This document shows, in pieces, positions 15,437-23,717 of a DNA stretch of 34,692 bases; the first letter of the stretch is position 1; each line of letters begins with the position of its first letter. Position numbers and translations under genes: made by a program. Source of the stretch: a bacterium (lineage in GTDB: Bacteria > 4484-113 > JAFGCY01); assembly GCA_016932385.1 (NCBI GenBank), contig JAFGCY010000092.1:1-34692 (forward strand). Direction: 5' to 3'. The notes beneath the pieces are model-generated. The model made no database searches and was not told the DNA's origin. It worked only from the letters and a program-made list of their open reading frames with translations.

Positions 15437-15565
15437 CTTACTACCTCCCGCGTCCGCCCGAAAATAGTGTATCCAGCCGCACCGGTAGTGCCTAACTGTT
15501 AATGAAATTGTACCGGAAATCCAGTTCGTGTGCAGCGTTTTTTCAGTTTATCGGTAGCTTTCTTG

Positions 15566-16048
15566 CTAGGCGAAGCGGTCGTCGGAGCGCTGCCGCTCCA
15601 CTTTGTCCCGGGGTGCTTTCATCCAGCCGGAGCGCGCGTCCGGGCGGTTGTCGAAATGCGGGATGAACGGCTTGATGTCCAGAAGCGGCGTGCCGTCCAG
15701 CACGTCCACGCCGCGGATGGAGAGCCGGTTGCCGTCGATGGCAGTGAGTTCCACCAGCGAGAGGCCGATGTGCACGGGCCTCAGCGGCGAGCGGGTGGCA
15801 AAGACGCCGCGCTTAGTTGTGTCCAGGTAGGGCACGACGGTCAGCTCGACGCGGTCGGCGCGGTGGAAGTGGTAGAGCAGGTGCAGGTGGCTGAAGCCGT
15901 CGAGGTCTTTAAGCCCCGGCGCGTATTGCTCGTCGACCACCACCGTGCCGGTGGCATCCTTAGCGCCGACCGGCTGGATCGGCATGTCCTCGAGCCGCGT
16001 GAACGGCGAATGGATCACGCCGATGTACTCGGCAACAAAACTTGGCAT
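15566..16048 (-). CDS. TrmO/TsaA-like (UPF0066) tRNA methyltransferase homologue
   Basis: 160 aa, close to the short archaeal-type form. Family motifs: N-terminal IGVIHSPF (about 9-16), ATGTVVVDEQYAPGLKDLDG (about 32-51), FSHLHLLYHFHR, RGVFATRSPLRP (about 80-91), IGLSLVEL and DGTPLLDIKPFIPHFD. In the characterised members this SAM-dependent beta-barrel protein N6-methylates t6A37 of tRNA-Thr. Here the usual RPNPIG reads RPVHIG, so the exact activity is uncertain. Shine-Dalgarno GGGAG lies 8 nt before ATG, and a TATAAT box 20 nt before it. Next downstream gene in the same direction is none nearby (129 nt to the lipoprotein start is on the other side of the stop). Confidence 0.85.
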   Translation of the reverse strand: MPSFVAEYIGVIHSPFTRLEDMPIQPVGAKDATGTVVVDEQYAPGLKDLDGFSHLHLLYHFHRADRVELTVVPYLDTTKRGVFATRSPLRPVHIGLSLVELTAIDGNRLSIRGVDVLDGTPLLDIKPFIPHFDNRPDARSGWMKAPRDKVERQRSDDRFA

Positions 16049-16068
16049 GGCTGATGCTCCCGCGGGGG

Positions 16069-16074
16069 ATTATA
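16069..16074 (-). promoter_or_regulatory. -10 box (TATAAT) of the TrmO-like gene
   Basis: Perfect TATAAT on the minus strand, 20 nt before ATG 16048, leaving room for a leader of about 13 nt that contains the GGGAG ribosome binding site. It lies just after the transketolase stop codon. Confidence 0.6.
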
Positions 16075-16097
16075 GCCGCGGCTGATGGGACAGCTAG

Positions 16098-17102
16098 TTA
16101 CCCCATCGCCGTGATCTTCTTCCGCCGCGCCAGGACATCGCGCACGGCGGCGGTGATGTTGTCCACGCCGAGGCCGGCGAGGTCCATCAGCTCCCAGGGG
16201 TCGCCCGAGGACAGGTACATGTCGCGGATCGCCACGCTCTTAAACGGCACCAGCGTATCGCTTTCACCGATCACGCGCGCCACGGTGCTGCCCAGGCCGC
16301 CGTAGATCGAGCACTCCTCGCAGACCACCACGCCGCCGGTGTCGCCGGCCGCCTTAAGCACGGCGTCGGTATCGAGCGGCTTGATCGTCGGCATGCTCAG
16401 GACGCGCGGGAACACGCCTTCCTCCGCCAGTGCTTCGGCGGCGAGGATCGCGCGGTTGAGCATCAGGCCGTTGGCGATGATCGTCCCGTCGCCGCCGTCG
16501 ACCACCACGTTGGCCTTGCCCAGCTCCCAGGGGGTGTCGGCGCTACTGAGCGTCGGCACCTTCTCGCGGCCCAGCCGGCTGTAGCACGGACCCTCGATCG
16601 CCGCCAGGGCCTTGGTGACCTTCTTGGCCTCCCAGTAGTCGCTGGCCAGGAACAGCGCCATGTTCACCAGCACCTGGGTGCAGGCGATGTCCTCCATGCT
16701 CTGGTGCGTCGGGCCGTCCTTGCCGACGCTGATCCCGCCGTGGGCGGCGGCGATCTTGACGTTGCAGAAGCTGTAGTCCACCGTGTTGCGCATCTGGTCC
16801 CAGGCGCGGCCGGACAAAAAGATCGAGTAGCTGGCCAGGTAGGGGATCTTGCCCATCTTGGAAAGGCCGGCGGCGGTGTTCATCATGTCCGCCTCGGCGA
16901 TGCCGCACTCGAAGAACCGCTCGGGGTACTTCTCGGCGAAGAACTTCGTCAGGGTGGACTGCGCCAGGTCGGCGTCCAGCACGACGACGTTTTGGTTCTC
17001 CTCGCCCAATTCCAATAGCGCCTCGGAGAAGCCCTTGCGCGTCAGCTCCATCTCCCATTCGCTCGACGGCAGATACCCGTTTAGATAGTTAAGCTTCGCC
17101 AT
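16098..17102 (-). CDS. Transketolase C-terminal subunit (split form)
   Basis: 334 aa, the second half of a split transketolase: pyrimidine-binding domain (about 20-190) and C-terminal domain (about 205-330). FFECGIAEADMMNTAAGLSK holds the glutamate that activates the thiamine cofactor, and HGGISVGKDGPTHQSMEDIA is the family loop. It transfers two-carbon ketol units in the pentose phosphate or related pathway only together with the N-terminal, pyrophosphate-binding subunit. That partner, normally just upstream, is absent; the upstream gene encodes a peptidase. Start supported by GAGGAAGG just before ATG. A TACAAT box about 50 nt upstream may drive it. An acetoin- or DXS-like role is less likely given the sequence. 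Confidence 0.92.
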   Translation of the reverse strand: MAKLNYLNGYLPSSEWEMELTRKGFSEALLELGEENQNVVVLDADLAQSTLTKFFAEKYPERFFECGIAEADMMNTAAGLSKMGKIPYLASYSIFLSGRAWDQMRNTVDYSFCNVKIAAAHGGISVGKDGPTHQSMEDIACTQVLVNMALFLASDYWEAKKVTKALAAIEGPCYSRLGREKVPTLSSADTPWELGKANVVVDGGDGTIIANGLMLNRAILAAEALAEEGVFPRVLSMPTIKPLDTDAVLKAAGDTGGVVVCEECSIYGGLGSTVARVIGESDTLVPFKSVAIRDMYLSSGDPWELMDLAGLGVDNITAAVRDVLARRKKITAMG

Positions 17103-17199
17103 GTCCTTCCTCGCTCACAGTCATCCGCGCCACAGGATCGCGTGTATCAGCCATTGTAGCTTATTCACGCATGACGAGCCCAACGCCGAGCAGTTAAGG

Positions 17200-18669
17200 C
17201 TACTCCGTCAACTCCGCCTTGATCGGCTCGATGTCGAGGCCGCTGAAGCCCAGGCGCTCGGCGATCTCCCAGACGTCGTACTTCTGCCCGTCGTGCCACA
17301 GCTCGCGCAGGAAGTCGCCGGCCTTCTGGTTCGTAAACCAGGCGTCGCCGAACTCGCGCTTCAGATGCCCGCGCAACTGGCGCTCCCAGATCCAGGCCTG
17401 CAGGTACTGCAGCACGTAGAAGCCGAAGTCGAAGTCCTCCAGGTAGCGCTCCTTAGGATAGGCCACGCCGCAGCCGCGCTGCAGGCGCTCGGCATAGACA
17501 TCGGCCAGGGCGCGCCCGCCGCCGCGCTCGTGGTATTCCACCTCGTACAGCAGCTTGCTGCCGTAGCGGCGCAGGAAGTAGAGCCGGTGGAAACGCGCGA
17601 AGCGGATGAACTCCGCCGGCGGCTCGGTCCCCATGATCTCGTGCCACCAGGCCGGGTCGTCGACCAGGTGCTGCAGCAAAAACGCGTAGCTCTCGTGCAC
17701 GCTGGTGTCGCCGTACTGGCGGTACATGAAGGGCAGCCCGGGCGACATGTGCGCGCCGAACTGCAGGTGGCCGGCCTCGTGGAACAGCGTGGCGAAGTCG
17801 TCCTGGCCACCGCGGGGCTGGAGCACCAGCCGCACGTCACGCGGCACGTCGATGCCGATGCAGAACGCGCGCGGCGATTTCTTGGGGCGCTCCTCCAGGT
17901 CGAGGGTGACGTTGGGCTGGCTGTCGAGGTCGATACCGAGGCCCTTCAGCGTCCGCGCCAGCGCCGGCACCATCTCCTTGGGCGGGAACAGGTGGTCGAA
18001 CCGGCCCGCCCGCATCAGAAAGCCGATGTCGGCGTAGCGCAGCGTCTCGCGGCTCAAGCCCGGCGTCTCGGCGCTGTAGCGTTCCAGGCGTTCCTCGTAG
18101 ATCCCGTCGGTCGCGTCCAGGAAACCGGCCAGCAGGTCGCGCATCGGGTAGATGCGCATCAGGGCCAGCTGCTGCATCATGTCGATCACGCTCGTGTAGC
18201 CCAGTTCATCGACCAGGTCACGGCTGATGCCCTCGGCCTCCTCCCTAAGCGGGTTCAGCTCGGCCAGCTTGGCGAGGTAGGCACGGCCCAGCCCCCCGCG
18301 CTTGTCGTAGTCCGCCTCGTTGGCGAGCACCACCGGCGCCGCCCGGTAGGGGATGCGCTGGCCGTCGAACTCGACGAAGCTGTCGCCCTCGGCGTTGGCC
18401 AGCTTGTCGGTGTAGGACTTCAGGCGGCCGGTGAAGTAGTTGGAGGTGAACACCAGCTTCAAGAACCGGCGCTCGCGCTCGTCCAGGTCGGCCTGGCCTT
18501 CGGTCTCGCGGACCAGGGCCAGCGTCTCCTTGGAATACAACTCGGGATAGTTGTTGAGGATGCTGACGATGTCCAGCTTGTCCTGTCGGCCGGACAAGGC
18601 GTTGTAATACTCTAGCGCCACTTCCTGGTGGCACTGTTCCGCGCGTTCGAGCAGGTTGGCGATACTCAT
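17200..18669 (-). CDS. M3-like metallopeptidase (oligoendopeptidase family)
   Basis: 489 aa, shorter than typical M3 oligopeptidases (about 600-700). The zinc site is clear: FHEAGHLQF gives H297-E298-x-x-H301, and E326 in VHESYAFL lies 25 residues after the second histidine, the M3 spacing. The N-terminal half is helical, with acidic and basic stretches, as expected for the helical cap. The C-terminal part is rich in aromatic residues (RFHRLYFLRRYGSKLLYEVEYHE). Without signal peptide, so probably cytoplasmic, trimming short peptides. GGAGGAATTCCC-type ribosome binding site lies before ATG 18669. Divergent from the DinB-fold gene (100 nt between starts). Confidence 0.88.
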   Translation of the reverse strand: MSIANLLERAEQCHQEVALEYYNALSGRQDKLDIVSILNNYPELYSKETLALVRETEGQADLDERERRFLKLVFTSNYFTGRLKSYTDKLANAEGDSFVEFDGQRIPYRAAPVVLANEADYDKRGGLGRAYLAKLAELNPLREEAEGISRDLVDELGYTSVIDMMQQLALMRIYPMRDLLAGFLDATDGIYEERLERYSAETPGLSRETLRYADIGFLMRAGRFDHLFPPKEMVPALARTLKGLGIDLDSQPNVTLDLEERPKKSPRAFCIGIDVPRDVRLVLQPRGGQDDFATLFHEAGHLQFGAHMSPGLPFMYRQYGDTSVHESYAFLLQHLVDDPAWWHEIMGTEPPAEFIRFARFHRLYFLRRYGSKLLYEVEYHERGGGRALADVYAERLQRGCGVAYPKERYLEDFDFGFYVLQYLQAWIWERQLRGHLKREFGDAWFTNQKAGDFLRELWHDGQKYDVWEIAERLGFSGLDIEPIKAELTE

Positions 18670-18725
18670 GGGAATTCCTCCGCCCCGGTAATCACCGGCC
18701 AGAATAGCATACGCTCAACCGGGGT

Positions 18726-18747
18726 ATAGTGCCAATAAGGACACTAT
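18726..18747. promoter_or_regulatory. Imperfect palindrome between divergent M3 peptidase and DinB-like genes
   Basis: ATAGTG (18726-18731) and CACTAT (18742-18747), 10-nt centre with further partial symmetry (CC and GG flanking AATAA). It sits 22 nt before the DinB-like start, inside the divergent control region. Possible operator; no regulator identified. Confidence 0.35.
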
Positions 18748-18769
18748 CAAAAAAGGCAGGGGTGTTGAA

Positions 18770-19351
18770 ATGGATGCGATGGCGCAATCAGAAGTGACGA
18801 TCCGCGAGCATTTGCTGTGGCTGGAAATGACGCTCAACCACACCGACAAGCTGGCGGCGGCGGTTCCCGAGAACCTGCTCGACTGGCGGCCCGAGGATCC
18901 CAGCGGCAAGTTCTGCTTCAGCCTGGCGGAGATCATCATGCACGTCGCCGACGCGCGGCTGATGTTTTCCGCGACGCTGACCGGCGAGGAAGTGGCCAAG
19001 GATTACTGGACATCCTCGGAGACCGGCCCGGGCGACGACGGCGTCTGGCCGTTCAGGGAATATGGCTCTAAGCAGGCGCTCCTGGACAGCTTGAAAACGG
19101 CGCGCGCGAAGTACGACGCGTTCATCGACCAGCCGTATTCGACGCTGTTCGACGTGCCGGACGGCGCGCAGCAGGCCTTCGAGCTGCAGCTCAAGGCGAT
19201 GCGCGAGTACGAGCTCGACACGGCGGGAGCGGAAAAGCGCGGTCCGGCCAACATCCTCAGGGTGCTGATGGGCCTGGTCGCTCACGAGGCCGGCCACCGC
19301 GGCAGCCTGCTGACCCTGCTGCGCCAGCACGGGGTGAACCTGGAGGAGTAG
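18770..19351 (+). CDS. DinB/YfiT-fold putative metal-dependent protein
   Basis: 193 aa. Four-helix bundle of the DinB/YfiT type: the expected metal-binding histidines are H58 (EIIMHVADARLMFS) and H172 and H176 (GLVAHEAGHRGSLL). Relatives include thiol transferases that use bacillithiol or mycothiol and many proteins of unknown role; no specific substrate can be named. The N-terminal IREHLLWLEMTLNHTDKLAA matches helix 1. A weak AGGGG precedes ATG 18770; ATG 18779 is an alternative. Convergent with the AT-rich membrane-protein gene, 13 nt apart. Confidence 0.88.
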   Translation: MDAMAQSEVTIREHLLWLEMTLNHTDKLAAAVPENLLDWRPEDPSGKFCFSLAEIIMHVADARLMFSATLTGEEVAKDYWTSSETGPGDDGVWPFREYGSKQALLDSLKTARAKYDAFIDQPYSTLFDVPDGAQQAFELQLKAMREYELDTAGAEKRGPANILRVLMGLVAHEAGHRGSLLTLLRQHGVNLEE

Positions 19352-19364
19352 AAGCTTCTTCAGG

Positions 19365-20609
19365 TTACTTCAGAAACAACATAACGATTGGCAGTAGGAA
19401 GGATGCAGTAACAGCTATGCTTGTGCTAAACACGCTGCTTGCTGTTGCCGGCTGCATTTCTTTGTAAGTAAGAGCAAGAACCTCGACGTCTTCTTTCTTT
19501 GCCAGAGACGAGTTCTTGTACGCTACTTCGCGAATACCACTGATACGCATTTCTAGCCAGCAACTCCAGACTGCCACTAATGGTAATGAGAAGATTATCC
19601 AAGTGATTACAAGAATTAGTATCTGAGCAATCCAGAACATGAAACCTATGATTGCCATTGCATCATATCCTTGAGGTGGCATATTTAAAATGACGGCTAA
19701 GTAGCCGACTATGAGAATAATTGATCTGATTTGCCATTCTTGAAAGGACTTCGCTAGGTAGCACACGATACTAGCAGAACATCCAATGTCCAGACCGGAT
19801 AGTTTCTCGGTTTCATATAAGTGTTTTAACTTAGCGATATGAATTTGATGTTCCTTCAAGTGTAAAAGCCACTGATACCACACACCTGCCACCAATGTTG
19901 CATAAATCAAGTATATAAATATGTCATACCATCGCAATATAAAAGATTTATTCCAAAATGCATATAATCCTTGTTCAATACTTGCTTCATTTCCATTCTC
20001 TATGATGGCAATGAATTCCTCAAGATTTTGCAATGTCCAAGGTATTAGAATCATCAATGCCACAATTACAAGCAACATGAAGTAATTGGCTAAATTAACA
20101 TGGTGCTTTGCTGGCTTGTTATCCAATGTGGGTAAGAGCCCACGAAGCTTTCTGTCTGATTGAAGGCTTTCTTCGAAAAGCTTCCGTGGGGCGAAGGCAA
20201 ATAACAATAAGCCAATCGTCACTAGTTTAAGCAAAGCCAGAGTAGGACCAATATGAATAAAAAATGGATGTATCTGTATAGCAGATTCAATGCTAGATAT
20301 TTCTTCTTGAATACTGCTTCGTTTCATACCAAGCAAGATTAAATACTCGGAATCTATATTCAATTCAGTTATAGCCAATATTTCATTATTAATATTATTG
20401 AGATCTTGCTGCAATGTCTGCAGTTTTCTATATTGAATTTCGTTTTCGGATGTTAGCCTACTCAGTAAACTATGTTCAAACAGCACATCATCCTTATATG
20501 CAATACAAATCTGGAATACTAGCACAATACAGATTGCTACCAGAACAACGCCGGCAATAGTAGCAATGCGTGAATAAGGATTAAAGCGGATTTTGCTATG
20601 GCAGTACAT
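19365..20609 (-). CDS. AT-rich gene for a multispanning membrane protein with a coiled coil
   Basis: 414 aa from ATG 20609, chosen because GAGG lies 6 nt upstream; the longer reading frame begins at a TTG at 20645. TM1 (about 14-38) is followed by a polar coiled-coil-like region (about 50-110, QYRKLQTLQQDLNNINNEIL), then six or seven more membrane segments (around 122-145, 180-200, 226-255, 292-350 and the C-terminal 25 residues). Base composition drops to roughly 30-40% GC by eye, against 60% or more around it, and codon use differs (many ATA, AAT, TTA). This indicates recent acquisition. Family not recognised. It is the last gene of a leftward trio with 20684-21076 and 21133-22569, but the composition change falls near 20690, so its link to them may be secondary. 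Confidence 0.75.
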   Translation of the reverse strand: MYCHSKIRFNPYSRIATIAGVVLVAICIVLVFQICIAYKDDVLFEHSLLSRLTSENEIQYRKLQTLQQDLNNINNEILAITELNIDSEYLILLGMKRSSIQEEISSIESAIQIHPFFIHIGPTLALLKLVTIGLLLFAFAPRKLFEESLQSDRKLRGLLPTLDNKPAKHHVNLANYFMLLVIVALMILIPWTLQNLEEFIAIIENGNEASIEQGLYAFWNKSFILRWYDIFIYLIYATLVAGVWYQWLLHLKEHQIHIAKLKHLYETEKLSGLDIGCSASIVCYLAKSFQEWQIRSIILIVGYLAVILNMPPQGYDAMAIIGFMFWIAQILILVITWIIFSLPLVAVWSCWLEMRISGIREVAYKNSSLAKKEDVEVLALTYKEMQPATASSVFSTSIAVTASFLLPIVMLFLK

Positions 20610-20683
20610 GTGGAACCTCGCTTTCTTTATGCTAATCCAAGGCAATGAAACAACGATTGCTAATAGTAGTCTGGCTAATACTA

Positions 20684-21076
20684 CTACAACACCGACACCT
20701 TCAGCTTCGTTGCCAGGTAGAGCACTTCCTCGAAGCCGGGTTTGTCGTCCAGGTCGAACTCGGTTTTCACCTTGATCTTCGTCGACGGAGGGAGTAGGCG
20801 GAACTTGACGGCGATGTCATGGTCGGCGTCGTGTTCGCGGCGATCCAGGAACAGCTTGTCGCCGCCGCCCTCGTAGTGCTCCTGCAGGATGATGAAGTGC
20901 TCGATCACGTGATCTCCTTCTTGGCGCTTGATCGTGCAGCTGAATTCCAGCAGTTTCGGCTTCAGGTCGATGTCCACGCCCTCCACCTGCCAGTCCTGAT
21001 CCTGGTACTTGCAGGACCACTTGGCGCTTTTCAACTCGTTTACGTAAGCCAGCAGCTTGACCAATGCAATCGACAT
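20684..21076 (-). CDS. Small hypothetical protein
   Basis: 130 aa. The start at 21076 is supported by AAGGAG 6 nt upstream; a longer frame to 21106 lacks a ribosome site. Composed of alternating charged and hydrophobic strands (KWSCKYQDQDWQVEGVDIDL), suggesting a beta-sandwich or barrel; no signal peptide, no membrane segment and no recognised motif. It lies 56 nt after the alpha/beta hydrolase gene and 74 nt before the AT-rich membrane-protein gene, in the same direction, so an operon is likely. Function unknown; a partner or regulator of the hydrolase is a guess from position only. Confidence 0.7.
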   Translation of the reverse strand: MSIALVKLLAYVNELKSAKWSCKYQDQDWQVEGVDIDLKPKLLEFSCTIKRQEGDHVIEHFIILQEHYEGGGDKLFLDRREHDADHDIAVKFRLLPPSTKIKVKTEFDLDDKPGFEEVLYLATKLKVSVL

Positions 21077-21132
21077 AGCTGTCTCCTTTGTTACTTGTAT
21101 TACCAAGCCGCGCCGGGTGCGGCCGGTTTTAC

Positions 21133-22569
21133 TTACTCACCCACATACTCCACGTGCACCGCGTACTCGGCCTCGTAGGTGCGGTATTTAACGTTGAACG
21201 GGCCGAACTCGTAGCGCGCAGGCCCGATCTGCTTGGCTTTGCGTTTGATGATGTCGGGTTCCGCGACGTCGCCCAGCTCGCCGCCGGCGGACTGCATGTA
21301 CGGATACAGGCTTAAGGTCTGGCCGTCGATCTCGTACTTGAACACGCACTGCTGGTCCAGCACGATCGTATCGGAGAAGCCGATCTGGCCCAGAATGTCG
21401 CGTTCGCCAATGTAAATATCGAAGCGGAAGGCGATGTCGCTGTTTTCCGCCGCCGCGGCGACGATCTTGGCGCTGTCCAGGAAGCCGCGATAGACAACCC
21501 GGCCTGCTGGCAGCTTGTTCTTTCTGAATGCACCCTCGCAGTTTTCGCAGTCCTTGCACTGCTTATTTAAAAAGAAATCCACGCCGCGCGGCTTGACGGA
21601 ATGGCCGGTATAAAACTCCGGGCTGCCGAACAGCTCGTATTTGCCGAGGATGCGGCCGTTGACGCGCGTGATCGTCACCAGGTTGTCGCCGAAGAAAAAC
21701 CGCGTCGCCAGCTCGTAGGCCTCGCGTGAGGTGACCAGCGAGTCCCGGCCGCCATGGCATTTGTGTACGTAGGCTGTATAGGCGCCGTCGACCTTGGCGT
21801 TGCTCTGCTGGACCAGGCCGTCACTGCGCTTGCCGGTCAAATACTTCGAGCCCACCGCATATGACCAGCGGTTGGTGCCGATTACGCAGAGCAATCCCGC
21901 CGGATCGAAGCTTTCGGAGATATCGGACCATTTTTTCCGGGTGCCGCCGAGGTTTTTGTTCAACCAGTTGCGGCTGAAGTACTTCAATTCGAAGCCGACC
22001 GGCAGGATGTCGGCGAAATGCGCGAAATTGATACCGCCGTGGGGCGTACCCAGCGTGACCACCTTGTTGACGTGCCGGTGGGCCTCGTTTTTCGATCCAT
22101 ACACGCGTTGCAGCATCCAGCGCGTGATCAGGCCGCCCATCGAGTGCGCGATGATATTGACCTGCGGCGCTCTCGTCACCTGTTTGACATACGCGATGCA
22201 CTCGGCGAGCTGCTCGCCGTAGTATTTCAGGTCGCGGTGCTCGAAATCGTAGTAGCGAAATACCCACAGCGAGTTCCAGACGTTCGCGAACCGCTCGACC
22301 AGCGGGTTGTCCGGGTCGATCATGGTACCCGCGCCGGGCGAGTAGCGCAGCACGTTGGTGGCGTCCTCGTAGGGATGCACGCGGTCCTTGAGGAAGCGCA
22401 GAATCAGGCCTTCGTAGATGTAGTTCGGCCCGGTCTTGTGCGGATAAACCGTGCCGATGTTGAAACCCTGGTGCGTGAGACGTTGTTCGTCCTGAATGTC
22501 GAGAGCGCCCCAGCCGCGCACCAGGACGACCGGCAGAGCATCGCGGCTGAATGAAGGTTGTCCGTCCAT
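21133..22569 (-). CDS. Alpha/beta hydrolase, lipase-like (lecithin-cholesterol acyltransferase/PGAP1-type layout)
   Basis: 478 aa from ATG 22569, 5 nt after GGGGTGGA; a longer frame to 22653 adds 28 unlikely residues. N-terminal VVLVRGWGALD is the oxyanion strand of esterases, and IIAHSMGGLITRWM holds the nucleophile (Ser143, in AHSMG). A long insertion and TLGTPHGGINFAHFADILP follow, as in triacylglycerol lipases acting on lipid or polyester substrates. The acid and histidine are less certain (candidates in the 230-300 region, for example HGGRDSLV). The C-terminal ~170 residues form an additional beta-rich domain with a cysteine cluster (CKDCENCEG), possibly metal-binding. No signal peptide was seen. 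First gene of the leftward trio. Substrate unknown. Confidence 0.82.
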   Translation of the reverse strand: MDGQPSFSRDALPVVLVRGWGALDIQDEQRLTHQGFNIGTVYPHKTGPNYIYEGLILRFLKDRVHPYEDATNVLRYSPGAGTMIDPDNPLVERFANVWNSLWVFRYYDFEHRDLKYYGEQLAECIAYVKQVTRAPQVNIIAHSMGGLITRWMLQRVYGSKNEAHRHVNKVVTLGTPHGGINFAHFADILPVGFELKYFSRNWLNKNLGGTRKKWSDISESFDPAGLLCVIGTNRWSYAVGSKYLTGKRSDGLVQQSNAKVDGAYTAYVHKCHGGRDSLVTSREAYELATRFFFGDNLVTITRVNGRILGKYELFGSPEFYTGHSVKPRGVDFFLNKQCKDCENCEGAFRKNKLPAGRVVYRGFLDSAKIVAAAAENSDIAFRFDIYIGERDILGQIGFSDTIVLDQQCVFKYEIDGQTLSLYPYMQSAGGELGDVAEPDIIKRKAKQIGPARYEFGPFNVKYRTYEAEYAVHVEYVGE

Positions 22570-22800
22570 TTTTCCACCCCGATAATCAAGGTCGGTCGCG
22601 AAACCGCGGCAGCGAAGAAAGAACCAATCACAACAGGAACCGCGCGACTGCATTCAGAGTATGCAGTCTAAGCCTCAAGGAACCGTCGGGGTGATCTCAA
22701 AAAAGGATCAATTCGGCTGCCGCGGATTCGGGGCGGAGCTTGCCGCCGACGCGATATGTGCGACAATGCCCTGCGGGCAGCTTGCCCGGGAGGCGCGGTT

Positions 22801-23202
22801 GTGATCAACGAGAGCGGCCAGACCATGCTTAAGCTCGAGGAGTTCATCAAGAAGCTCGATGAAACGGACGATTACCACGCGGAACAACTGACTCCGGTCG
22901 TACTGGAACTGACCGGCAAACTGGGCACCCTCAACCGCATGGCGATGCACCTGGTGCAGTCGGCGATCGCCGAGGGCGGCGAGCTGGAGGAAAAAGCGCG
23001 CGGCGGAGAAACCGAGGCCCTGCAGGAACTGGAGCGGCTGAAGCTCGGCCTGCGGGAGACCAGTGAGCGCGTCGAGCATGAAATCATCCGGCTCAAAGGC
23101 AAATTGGAACTGGTGCATGCCTCGCTCAGAGTCAGCAGCGACATCCTCGATTACATCGCCCGTGTGCGGACGCTGTTAACCGACAGCATCTGGCATGACT
23201 AG
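22801..23202 (+). CDS. Small helical, coiled-coil protein
   Basis: 133 aa from GTG 22801, chosen because GGGAGG (22788-22793) lies 7 nt upstream; ATG 22825 is an alternative. Almost entirely helical and charged (ELEEKARGGETEALQELERL, LRETSERVEHEIIRLKGKLE), with heptad-like spacing, ending in SDILDYIARVRTLLTDSIW. No recognised family and no signal peptide. A possible promoter is TTGCCG (22740-22745), 16-bp spacer, GACAAT (22762-22767). 38 nt before the Nudix gene, so probably co-transcribed with it. Confidence 0.65.
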   Translation: MINESGQTMLKLEEFIKKLDETDDYHAEQLTPVVLELTGKLGTLNRMAMHLVQSAIAEGGELEEKARGGETEALQELERLKLGLRETSERVEHEIIRLKGKLELVHASLRVSSDILDYIARVRTLLTDSIWHD

Positions 23203-23240
23203 GCGGATTGAACGCGCGCCGGATGGGGCATAACAACGAC

Positions 23241-23699
23241 ATGCCGGCACTGACACCCGAAGGTTTGATCATGCGCGTCGTGGTCCTCGTGACGCGGGGC
23301 GGCGGCGCGAATGCCGAAGTACTGGTCTTCAACCACTGCGGCCATCCCGAGCACGGCACGCAGGTGGTCGGCGGTACCGTCAACGTGGGCGAGGAGCCGC
23401 GGGCCGCCGCGCACCGCGAGCTGGCGGAGGAAAGCGGCATCGTCGCCGCCCATGAACTGGAGCACCTCGGCCGGCTGACCCATCCCGAGTGCGGTGAAGT
23501 CCGCGATGTCTACCGGCTTACGGGCCAGCCCGGGCTGGCGGAAGCCTGGCGGCACGTCGTAACCGGCGGCGACAAGGACTGCGGCATGGTGTTTTTCCAT
23601 TACTGGCTGGCGGTGAAAACGGCGCGGGAGCTGCTGGGTTTCCAGGCGCAGTGGCTGGATGTCTGGCTGGAGGGCCCGCGCGGCGGGGCCCGGGGCTAG
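23241..23699 (+). CDS. Nudix hydrolase
   Basis: 152 aa from ATG 23241 (other in-frame starts: ATG 23223, TTG 23208; none has a good ribosome site). The Nudix box is complete: GTVNVGE, seven residues, then RELAEESGI, fitting G-x5-E-x7-REU-x-EE-x-GU. It hydrolyses nucleoside diphosphates linked to another group; which one is unclear. CATAAC ends 6 nt before ATG 23241 and could be a weak -10 box for a leaderless message. The C-terminal 60 residues are rich in Trp (WDVWLEG region) and unremarkable. tRNA-Arg lies on the other strand just downstream. Confidence 0.85.
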   Translation: MPALTPEGLIMRVVVLVTRGGGANAEVLVFNHCGHPEHGTQVVGGTVNVGEEPRAAAHRELAEESGIVAAHELEHLGRLTHPECGEVRDVYRLTGQPGLAEAWRHVVTGGDKDCGMVFFHYWLAVKTARELLGFQAQWLDVWLEGPRGGARG

Positions 23700-23717
23700 C
23701 CGGGGAAGAAAACGAAG

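Noticed and set aside
15566..18669. Single operon from the M3 peptidase to the TrmO-like gene
   Set aside because: Each gene has its own -10 candidate or ribosome site and the functions are unrelated; co-transcription is possible but not supported.
19365..20645. TTG start at 20645 for the AT-rich gene
   Set aside because: ATG 20609 has GAGG 6 nt upstream; the TTG has no ribosome site.
19365..22569. Defence or toxin island
   Set aside because: No nuclease, integrase, TA or restriction motif is visible; only the composition shift and gene order hint at transfer, so no functional claim is made.
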